The notes beneath the pieces were generated by a model. That model was given only the letters and a program-made list of their open reading frames with translations, ran no database searches and had not been told where the DNA came from. 6,037 nucleotides of DNA from NCBI GenBank assembly GCA_003249585.1, contig QKIM01000187.1:1-6037 (forward strand), given 5' to 3'. Every line of letters begins with the position of its first letter. Position 1 is the stretch's first letter. This DNA is from Deltaproteobacteria bacterium. GTDB lineage: Bacteria; Myxococcota_A; Polyangia; HGW-17. Both the position numbers and the translations under genes were made by a program. Positions 1-5,188 of this stretch are shown in pieces.

Positions 1-888
1 GATACGCGCGACCTCATGGATGAGCGCGACCTCCTCTTCCTCGTTCTCGACGAACCCGAAATCGCACCGGACGATGAGGACCTCGGCCAGCAGCTTGTAG
101 TTGCCCTCTTCCCGGGCTTCCTGTTCGAGATTCAGGATGGTCTTCCTGGCCTCGGGGTCGTCGGGGTGTTCATCAAGATAAGCCTCCCATCCTTGGATAT
201 CGCGATAATCCTCGGGCTTCTCCACCACGGAGGACGCTTCCTCGCCGGCAGCGTCGGCCGTCTTCGTGCTCGCGGCCCCCTTGAGCTCCTCGATGGTCTT
301 CTTGAGGGACTCGATTTCCTTTTTATATTCCTTGCGGACTTCCTTGCGGATGTCGCTGGTGACCGACTCAAGGTCTATCTCTTCGGGCTCTTGGGCCGCG
401 GCCTTTTCCGCGCTCAATTCGGCCTTCTCTTTTTCGAGGGTGGCGATCTGGGTCTTGAGTTTCTCCACCTCTTCCCCCGACGCCGTGTCAGCAGCAGGGG
501 CAGCGCCACCTGCGGCGAGCTCCTCGTTCTTCTTTTTGAGCTCCTCGTTCTCCTTTTCAAGGTCTTCGAGGAGCTCCTCGTACTCCTTCTCGATCGCTTC
601 CCGGATCGCGTCCTCACCGGGGGCCGGCGCTTCGGACTGCTCAGTCGCCGATTTTTTGGCTTCTTCGAGCGCCTTCTCGAGAGTGGTGATCTGCTCCTTG
701 AGCGCCCCTGTCTCCTCGGACGAGCTCTCCCCTTCATCGGACTGGAGCATCTCGACCATCACCGAGATCGCTTTTTTCATTTTTTCCAGATGTTTCTTCT
801 CTTTTTTATCTTCAGGCTCTGTATCGTCAATGAATTTGATGTGTTCAGTGAGTACTTCCTGATATTTGCTGAGTTTTTCAAGAGCCAT
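1..888 (-). CDS. Coiled-coil protein with TPR-like C-terminal part (3' end outside window)
   Basis: The frame is open for 296 codons from ATG at 888 to the window edge, so the true C-terminus is missing. The start is fixed by a strong Shine-Dalgarno 7 bases upstream. There is no signal peptide or membrane segment, so the product is probably cytoplasmic. The sequence is very rich in Glu and Lys and falls into helical heptad-like blocks at about residues 1-50, 61-80, 93-126, 139-165 and 171-204. These are separated by flexible Ala/Pro/Gly/Ser linkers such as EAPAPGED (86-93) and GGAAPAADTASG (127-138). From about residue 223 the character changes to mixed helical sequence: EAYLDEHPDDPEARKTI at 235-251, then YKLLAEVLIVRCDFG and EVALIHEVARI. 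This resembles the TPR arrays of large myxobacterial scaffold proteins. I do not recognise a named family. It reads away from the envelope operon, and the two may share regulation only through the intergenic region. Coding assignment is firm; function is unknown. Confidence 0.85.
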   Translation of the reverse strand, partial: MALEKLSKYQEVLTEHIKFIDDTEPEDKKEKKHLEKMKKAISVMVEMLQSDEGESSSEETGALKEQITTLEKALEEAKKSATEQSEAPAPGEDAIREAIEKEYEELLEDLEKENEELKKKNEELAAGGAAPAADTASGEEVEKLKTQIATLEKEKAELSAEKAAAQEPEEIDLESVTSDIRKEVRKEYKKEIESLKKTIEELKGAASTKTADAAGEEASSVVEKPEDYRDIQGWEAYLDEHPDDPEARKTILNLEQEAREEGNYKLLAEVLIVRCDFGFVENEEEEVALIHEVARI

Positions 889-895
889 CCGGTAT

Positions 896-901
896 TCCTC
901 C
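896..901 (-). promoter_or_regulatory. Shine-Dalgarno site of the coiled-coil gene
   Basis: The minus strand reads GGAGGA, then 7 bases, then ATG at 888. This near-perfect match to the anti-SD sequence fixes the start of the minus-strand gene and argues against the long opposite-strand reading frame covering the same bases. Confidence 0.85.
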
Positions 902-914
902 AGAGCAAAGAGTG

Positions 915-928
915 GAATTTCAAAATTC
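915..928. repeat. Perfect inverted repeat in the leader of the coiled-coil gene
   Basis: GAATTT, a CA spacer, then AAATTC: perfect 6-base arms. It lies 27-40 bases upstream of the minus-strand start codon, inside the predicted 5' leader. It could be a small operator or a weak mRNA hairpin. With A/T-rich arms this short, chance is also possible. Confidence 0.4.
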
Positions 929-981
929 GCTGCAATTATGCGCAGATACCCTGACTATCCCTGTTCCGTGCCGGGGGGAGG

Positions 982-991
982 CTCCATGGAG
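982..991. repeat. 10-base perfect palindrome CTCCATGGAG
   Basis: This is a perfect self-complementary decamer inside the predicted leader of the minus-strand gene, about 30 bases downstream of its predicted transcription start. It may be a protein-binding half-site pair, but no second copy occurs in the window to support a regulon motif. Confidence 0.3.
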
Positions 992-1025
992 AACCACAGA
1001 TCGTCCCGGGGGTTCAGGTCCCCTG

Positions 1026-1054
1026 TTTATAGACCGAGAGGCTTTTCTTTGCAA
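1026..1054 (-). promoter_or_regulatory. Sigma70-like promoter for the coiled-coil gene
   Basis: On the minus strand, TTGCAA (bases 1054-1049; 4 of 6 against TTGACA) is followed by exactly 17 bases and then TATAAA (1031-1026; 5 of 6 against TATAAT). It is the best-matching promoter in the gap. Transcription would begin near base 1019, giving an untranslated leader of about 130 bases before the ATG at 888. Confidence 0.5.
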
Positions 1055-1145
1055 TTAACAGTTGGCCGGGAAAAAATAATCGGGGCCGCGGGGACGAGCC
1101 CACTGATTTCTTGACGCCCCACCGCGCAATGTTTTTTCATTCATG

Positions 1146-1157
1146 CAATAAATATTG
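1146..1157. repeat. Short inverted repeat abutting the operon promoter
   Basis: CAATA-AA-TATTG has 5-base perfect arms and ends one base before the candidate -35 element at 1159. The position suits an operator, but the arms are short and A/T-rich, so this is only suggestive. Confidence 0.25.
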
Positions 1158-1158
1158 T

Positions 1159-1186
1159 TGAACTTCACACCCTTCCCCCATAAAAT
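1159..1186 (+). promoter_or_regulatory. Candidate promoter of the envelope operon, giving a leaderless or near-leaderless transcript
   Basis: TTGAAC (1159-1164; 4 of 6) is followed by 16 bases and then TAAAAT (1181-1186; 5 of 6). A start about 7 bases past the -10 would fall at or next to the ATG at 1193. This fits the lack of a usable Shine-Dalgarno: only a G run at 1187-1191 lies upstream, one base from the ATG. A more distant promoter (TTGACG at 1111) is the alternative. Confidence 0.4.
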
Positions 1187-1192
1187 GGGGGC

Positions 1193-2164
1193 ATGCGAAA
1201 CATAACTATTCTGTTGTTGCTGTTCTCAGTCGTTTCCTGTGACGAGCCCTTCCATGGCTCGCGGCTCCTCGGGAACTTTGATCCGGGTACCCTGGACGCC
1301 GAGACCCTGGTGACCCCCTCGCGGATCAGGGCAGGGGATGTCTTGACCTACCTCAGTCCCGGGGATCCCGGCTACGTCCATCACTACGAGCTCCACGCGG
1401 GCTTCGAGGGGCTGGGAACCGTCAGGCTCCTCAATTTCCAGATTCGACCGATCTTCGAGGTGCACCACCCCTGCATGCAGTTCATTCACGATGAGCTCAA
1501 CGTCAACGGGACGGATCAGTTCCTCGACATGTGCCAGTCACCCTACCCCGACATGGAGCGGTACATGTACGTCATGGTCTCCGTTCCCCCGTCCGATATC
1601 GGGGCGGCGAACCCCGGCTACAATTTCCTGGAGTGGGGTGAGACCGAGGGTCTGCGCAGCGACGATAACAGCGTGGACTCCCCCTCCTGTACCACCGACT
1701 CGGCTGGCGTCTACACCGAGAAAATAGCATACAAAGAAGACGAGACCCGCGCCTTCTGCGAAGGCCTGCACGCCGATTATTATCTCGGAAACCCGTTCCA
1801 GGTTACAAAACCACGCAACGGGAACGTCTACGGATATCTCGATGGTCCCGATCCCCGCACGTCCGTCAAGATCGGGGGCTTCAACCTTGCCATCGAGTAC
1901 GATCTCGGCAAACTCACCACGCTCTTCATTACTGCAGAGACCGATGCGCAGCGGGTGTCTACGGACAACATCGACGTCAACCTGCCTCCGGGGGCGGATG
2001 GACGAACCCTGCTCATCGGTGAACTGGACGGGCTTTTTGGCTATCTGGAGAAAGACACTTTCGAGGGAGTGTGGCACGGGCTCATGGTCGATCCGATGGG
2101 GTCCTCCATGCGCGTGGAGTTCACCCTGTACAACGACCTTGACGAAGACCCAGTGCTTTTCTAA
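1193..2164 (+). CDS. Predicted outer-envelope lipoprotein, unknown family
   Basis: A 323-residue protein and the first gene of the operon. The N-terminus MRNITILLLLFSVVSC is a short lipoprotein signal with a lipobox ending at Cys16, so the mature form should be lipid-anchored. Asp17 follows the Cys; in E. coli, Asp at +2 favours inner-membrane retention, but that rule does not hold across all phyla. The mature part has four further cysteines (94, 114, 166, 189), consistent with two disulfides in an oxidising compartment. It alternates beta-like stretches with Gly/Pro/Asp turns, and has no coiled coil, membrane span or catalytic motif I can name. A notable segment is residues 44-93, from RIRAGDV to the HHPC around Cys94. 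The start is forced: an in-frame TAA lies at 1181-1183 and no other start codon preserves the signal peptide. The next gene begins 18 bases after its stop. Function is unknown; a ligand-binding or accessory role beside the downstream barrels is inference. Confidence 0.85.
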   Translation: MRNITILLLLFSVVSCDEPFHGSRLLGNFDPGTLDAETLVTPSRIRAGDVLTYLSPGDPGYVHHYELHAGFEGLGTVRLLNFQIRPIFEVHHPCMQFIHDELNVNGTDQFLDMCQSPYPDMERYMYVMVSVPPSDIGAANPGYNFLEWGETEGLRSDDNSVDSPSCTTDSAGVYTEKIAYKEDETRAFCEGLHADYYLGNPFQVTKPRNGNVYGYLDGPDPRTSVKIGGFNLAIEYDLGKLTTLFITAETDAQRVSTDNIDVNLPPGADGRTLLIGELDGLFGYLEKDTFEGVWHGLMVDPMGSSMRVEFTLYNDLDEDPVLF

Positions 2165-2170
2165 GCGCGC

Positions 2171-2176
2171 AGAGGA
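2171..2176 (+). promoter_or_regulatory. Shine-Dalgarno site of the second lipoprotein
   Basis: AGAGGA lies 6 bases before the ATG at 2183, within the 18-base gap after the preceding stop codon. It supports both the start choice and co-transcription. Confidence 0.7.
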
Positions 2177-2182
2177 TATATC

Positions 2183-3322
2183 ATGAAAAAAATCGCTCTC
2201 TTGCTCCTGATTCCGGTACTGACCCTCTCTCTTGCCGCGGGCTGCCACATGGTGGAGTGCGGCGAGGGAACCGTTGAAAAAGATGGTGTCTGCGTCACGG
2301 TCAACTTCTTCCAGACCGACGCAGGCCCCGATATGTGCACCAACGGCACGCACTGGAACGCCGACACCCAATCTTGCTGGGTAAACCCTGTCGATGTGTG
2401 TGTCTCCGGCACCGAGGTCGTCTGGAACGAAGATGAGACCGCCTTCGTCTGCCGCGCGACCGGCGGCGGCGACCTGCCCGAGTGTCCACCGCCCAGCCCG
2501 GACGGCGCCATCTGTCTCAACGGCAAGGTGACCTATTTCGTCAACCCCGAGACCCCCACGGAATTCATGGAGGCCGAAATCGACGACGCGAGCAAACTGG
2601 CGACCCTGGAGATCGTAGTCTATGATCCCCTGGACTACGCCTCGGTGGGTGACGAATCGGTCCCCCTCGGGGTCGCGACCATCGATCCCGAGACCGGTGG
2701 ATTCAAGGCCGAAGGCATCCACATCCCATCCCAGGGCTATGTGGCTCTCGTGGTTCGTGACGCCGGCTGGTCGACCGCCGACGCCACTCCCATCAACTGG
2801 CTCTTCACCGGTACTGCCTATCGCGCCTCCGAGGGTGTGAACCTCATCGGCGTACCGGCAGTAGCCATCGCCAAGGAGCAGCTGGACCAGTGGCACGCCG
2901 CCCTCCCCGCGGGTTTCCTCAATGCCTCCGTTTCATGCAGCGAGAACGATATTTACCGCTGCGGCACGTGGATCGGGATCTACAATCACAACAATAACGG
3001 CGATCATACGCCCATCGACGGGGTCATTCCCTTTTACAAGACCAACCAGTCCATTCCAGGCACGGATATCGCCTTCCTCGACAAGGACGGAACGGGCGGC
3101 TATACGGTCCTCACTCCTGGCACCGATCGCGCATACACTTCCGACACGGGGGTGGTCATGTACTTCGGCGCCGAGCTCACGAGCTACTTCGGCCTGTGTG
3201 ACGACTGGGCCGAAGGCTCCACCTGCCTCGACTGGGACATGCAATTCCCCAAATCGCTTCAGGGCGGCTCCTCCCAGGGGGCCATCTTTGTCCAGTACGT
3301 GGACGGAACACGGCTCAATTAA
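2183..3322 (+). CDS. Cysteine-rich lipoprotein with C-x2-G-T repeats and a beta-sandwich-like middle
   Basis: A 379-residue protein. MKKIALLLLIPVLTLSLAAGC is a textbook lipoprotein signal with lipobox LAAGC and lipidation at Cys21; His22 at +2 does not suggest inner-membrane retention. Residues 26-111 are cysteine-rich: Cys 26, 37, 52, 65, 73, 90, 101 and 111 fall into four pairs. The first three pairs each open with C-x2-G-T (CGEGT, CTNGT, CVSGT), giving a tandem small-domain module. Residues about 113-195 (GKVTYFVNP, then TIDPETGGFKAEGIHIPSQG) resemble a carboxypeptidase-regulatory or transthyretin-like beta-sandwich, with the typical Asp-x2-Thr-Gly-Gly-Phe turn. The C-terminal part (196-379) has four more cysteines (252, 260, 339, 348) and no motif I recognise. 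It sits between the first lipoprotein and the OmpA-family gene with short gaps, so it is almost certainly co-transcribed. It is probably exposed in the periplasm or on the surface. Family and function are otherwise unknown. Confidence 0.88.
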   Translation: MKKIALLLLIPVLTLSLAAGCHMVECGEGTVEKDGVCVTVNFFQTDAGPDMCTNGTHWNADTQSCWVNPVDVCVSGTEVVWNEDETAFVCRATGGGDLPECPPPSPDGAICLNGKVTYFVNPETPTEFMEAEIDDASKLATLEIVVYDPLDYASVGDESVPLGVATIDPETGGFKAEGIHIPSQGYVALVVRDAGWSTADATPINWLFTGTAYRASEGVNLIGVPAVAIAKEQLDQWHAALPAGFLNASVSCSENDIYRCGTWIGIYNHNNNGDHTPIDGVIPFYKTNQSIPGTDIAFLDKDGTGGYTVLTPGTDRAYTSDTGVVMYFGAELTSYFGLCDDWAEGSTCLDWDMQFPKSLQGGSSQGAIFVQYVDGTRLN

Positions 3323-3332
3323 AAGGAAAGGG
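3323..3332 (+). promoter_or_regulatory. Purine-rich ribosome-binding region of the OmpA-family gene
   Basis: AAGGAAAGGG follows directly after the preceding stop codon and ends 11 bases before the ATG at 3344. The spacing is on the long side. An alternative in-frame ATG at 3383 has no clear Shine-Dalgarno, so 3344 is preferred. Confidence 0.5.
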
Positions 3333-3343
3333 CACCTGCCATT

Positions 3344-5179
3344 ATGCATATTCCCTCCAGAACCGTCTTGAAACCGGCCCGTATGCTCCCCGTCCTGCTT
3401 GCGTGCCTTCTGCTCCTTCCCGCAGGTGCAGCACATGCGACGCGTGACCGCGGCATCCCCGTGCAGCTGTTCAGACCGGCGGGGAGCTCACTGGGATTCC
3501 TCAACCTGGAATCTCCCATCGCCCTTTACAAGGCGACCGTGGACATCGTCATGGGGTTCTCCTTCGTCGGCACCCCTCTGTACCTCGACTTCTCGGGCAC
3601 CAGCGTCAACGACAACCGCAACGCGCTGAAATACATCACCACGGTCGACCTGGGCGTCAGCATCGGGCTCATGAAGAATCTGGAGCTGTCCGTGTACATG
3701 CCCCTGCACCGCGTCGGCCCCCACGAGGCCTTCGACATGGATAACGACTGGGGGTTTGTTTACAATGACCCTCTCAACACCATGAAGGACAACATTCCAA
3801 AGTCCGTGCCCGGCGATATGGAATTCGCCCTCAAATACACGCTCTTCCGGGCTGGTGGATTCGCGGCGGCCCTGCGGCTCGCCCTGATCCTCCCCTTCGG
3901 CGTCGAAGAGGTCTTCGCCGGCGAACAGGGTCTCGCGCTGAAACCCGGCCTCGTGGCCGGCTGGAAACGTGGCCGGCTGTCTATCTTCGCCAACGCGCAC
4001 TATCTGATGCGAGAGAATTTCCAGGTCACCGACCCCGTGGATCCCACCCGGGTACTGCTCTCTTCCGGTGAGGAGCTGCATCTCTCCCTGGGTGCGCGCT
4101 ACGACATCTTTTCCTCGGTCTCCTTCGTCCTGGGCGGCACCAAGTACCTGCCCGTGGAATTCCTCCCGCAGGACACCTCCAACATCGATTTCCGGGACTC
4201 CCCCGTGGAGTTCCAGGCCGGCCTCCTGTGGCGACCGTCCGAGACAGTCTCCGTGCAGGTGATGGGCGGAACCGACGCAGGCCTCTCCTCTGAATTCGGC
4301 CGCAAAGTCCCCTACCGGGTCGGCGCCCATCTCGTCTGGCACGGAGCCATCGTGAAGAAGGTCACGAAGGTGGGAGACCGCGACGGAGACGGCATCCCCG
4401 ATGACGTGGACGCCTGTCCCGACAACCCCGAGGACAAGGACGGCTTCGAAGATGAGGACGGCTGCCCGGATCCCGACAACGATCAGGACGGCATCCCCGA
4501 CAAGCTCGACAAATGCCCCCTCGAGCCCGAGGACGAAGACGGCTTTGAAGATTCCGACGGTTGCCCCGATCCCGACAACGACGGTGACGGCATCCTCGAC
4601 TCCGCCGACGCCTGTCCCGGCAAGGACGCCGACAAGAAGAACAACTTCAAGGACACCAAAGAGGACAAAGACGGATTCAAGGACGACGACGGCTGTCCCG
4701 ACAACGACAACGACGGTGACGGCATCCCCGACAAAGACGACAAGTGTCCCAACGAAAAAGAAACCTTCAACGGCATCGACGACACCGACGGCTGCCCCGA
4801 TGCCTCCATGGGCCCCGCCATCCGCGGCGGACGGATCCATCTCAAAGGACGGATCGAGTTCGAGAAAGGCAAGGCGGTCATCGCCCGCAAGTCCCTGCCC
4901 ATGCTGCTCGGCATCTCCAACCTGCTCAAGGCGAACACCGCCGTCCGGCTGGTCAGGATCGAAGCCCATACGGACAGGGGGCAGGGCCGCGAGGCGAGGA
5001 ACCGCTACCTCGCCACGGCAAGAGCCGTGGCCGTGCGCCTCTACCTCATCAGCAAAGGCGTCGAGGCTTTCCGCCTGCAGGCCGTCGGATACGGCTCCAA
5101 GTTCCCGGTCAAACCCAACACCACGGCGAAGAACCGGGCCGCGAACCGTCGAATCGAGTTCATCATCGTTTACCAGTAG
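3344..5179 (+). CDS. OmpA-family outer-membrane protein: beta-barrel, TSP3 repeats, peptidoglycan-binding domain
   Basis: A 611-residue protein. A signal peptide ends near AHA|TR (residue 32). An N-terminal region of about 300 residues (33-340) alternates hydrophobic beta stretches with polar turns (for example LGVSIGLMKNLELSVYMPL, YRVGAHLVWHG) and is likely an outer-membrane barrel. Residues 345-486 are Asp/Gly/Pro/Cys-rich thrombospondin type-3 repeats (DGDGIPD, DGCPD), which bind calcium in known families. Residues about 496-611 are an OmpA C-terminal domain: RIEFEKGKAVI, then EAHTD with Asp544, ATARA with Arg560, AVGYGSKFPV, and the closing NRAANRRIEF. Asp544 and Arg560 match the pair that contacts diaminopimelate in OmpA-type domains, although the loop between them is one residue longer than in E. 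coli or Acinetobacter OmpA. The protein should tie the outer membrane to peptidoglycan. It is third in the operon, after two lipoproteins and before a TonB-type receptor. Starting at Met14 (3383) instead would still leave a signal peptide. Domain assignment is confident; the specific role is not known. Confidence 0.93.
   Translation: MHIPSRTVLKPARMLPVLLACLLLLPAGAAHATRDRGIPVQLFRPAGSSLGFLNLESPIALYKATVDIVMGFSFVGTPLYLDFSGTSVNDNRNALKYITTVDLGVSIGLMKNLELSVYMPLHRVGPHEAFDMDNDWGFVYNDPLNTMKDNIPKSVPGDMEFALKYTLFRAGGFAAALRLALILPFGVEEVFAGEQGLALKPGLVAGWKRGRLSIFANAHYLMRENFQVTDPVDPTRVLLSSGEELHLSLGARYDIFSSVSFVLGGTKYLPVEFLPQDTSNIDFRDSPVEFQAGLLWRPSETVSVQVMGGTDAGLSSEFGRKVPYRVGAHLVWHGAIVKKVTKVGDRDGDGIPDDVDACPDNPEDKDGFEDEDGCPDPDNDQDGIPDKLDKCPLEPEDEDGFEDSDGCPDPDNDGDGILDSADACPGKDADKKNNFKDTKEDKDGFKDDDGCPDNDNDGDGIPDKDDKCPNEKETFNGIDDTDGCPDASMGPAIRGGRIHLKGRIEFEKGKAVIARKSLPMLLGISNLLKANTAVRLVRIEAHTDRGQGREARNRYLATARAVAVRLYLISKGVEAFRLQAVGYGSKFPVKPNTTAKNRAANRRIEFIIVYQ
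4382..4801 (+). repeat. Four TSP3-type calcium-binding repeats
   Basis: Within the OmpA-family gene, residues 347-379, 380-412, 413-456 and 457-486 are four units of 33, 33, 44 and 30 residues. Each opens with D-x-D-G-I-x-D and ends with DGCPD. The Asp spacing matches calcium-coordinating loops of thrombospondin type-3 repeats, and each unit has two cysteines. At DNA level the units repeat at 99, 99 and 132 bases. A 21-base stretch is identical at 4574-4594 and 4706-4726, pointing to recent duplication or conversion. The third unit carries an 11-residue Lys-rich insert. Confidence 0.9.
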
Positions 5180-5182
5180 GAG
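5178..5182 (+). promoter_or_regulatory. Shine-Dalgarno site overlapping the OmpA-family stop codon
   Basis: AGGAG at 5178-5182 shares its first two bases with the TAG stop (5177-5179) and lies 6 bases before a GTG start at 5189. It decides in favour of GTG as the start of the receptor gene and suggests translational coupling. Confidence 0.8.
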
Positions 5183-5188
5183 TCTTCC

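Larger units (their letters stand above)
889..1192. other. Divergent intergenic region (304 bases)
   Basis: This gap separates the minus-strand coiled-coil gene from the plus-strand operon. No convincing protein or RNA gene is seen. It is noticeably richer in A/T runs than the genes, for example around 911-928, 1041-1080 and 1131-1160, as expected for promoters. It contains a good minus-strand promoter (1026-1054) and a possible plus-strand promoter at 1159-1186. A second, weaker plus-strand candidate has TTGACG at 1111-1116 and TTTCAT at 1135-1140, 18 bases apart. Short inverted repeats sit at 915-928, 982-991 and 1146-1157. No terminator-like hairpin with a T run was found on either strand. 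Confidence 0.7.

Noticed and set aside
16..954. Long plus-strand reading frame of 312 codons opposite the coiled-coil gene
   Set aside because: It lies in codon register with the minus-strand gene; Glu/Lys codons read backwards become Leu/Phe codons, which explains its odd Leu/Phe-rich product. The minus strand has the Shine-Dalgarno, promoter and sensible protein composition.
1538..2896. 452-codon minus-strand frame across both lipoprotein genes
   Set aside because: It spans the junction of two genes that have lipobox signals and, for the second, a Shine-Dalgarno. Its own product shows no recognisable domain, and stop-poor antisense frames are common in GC-rich DNA.
3395..3406. Possible lipobox LLAC (residues 18-21) in the OmpA-family signal peptide
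   Set aside because: The Cys is followed by LLLLPAGAAHA, so it sits inside the hydrophobic core rather than at its end. A normal signal-peptidase I site at AHA|TR fits better.
4574..4726. Identical 21-base stretches 132 bases apart, considered as a mobile or CRISPR-like repeat
   Set aside because: They are in frame within TSP3 coding repeats and are explained by protein-level repetition; there are no spacers or flanking array structure.
3488..4969. 493-codon minus-strand frame opposite the OmpA-family gene
   Set aside because: Its Val/Gly-rich low-complexity stretch is the reverse of the Asp/Gly TSP3 codons. The plus-strand protein has clear OmpA and TSP3 domains.
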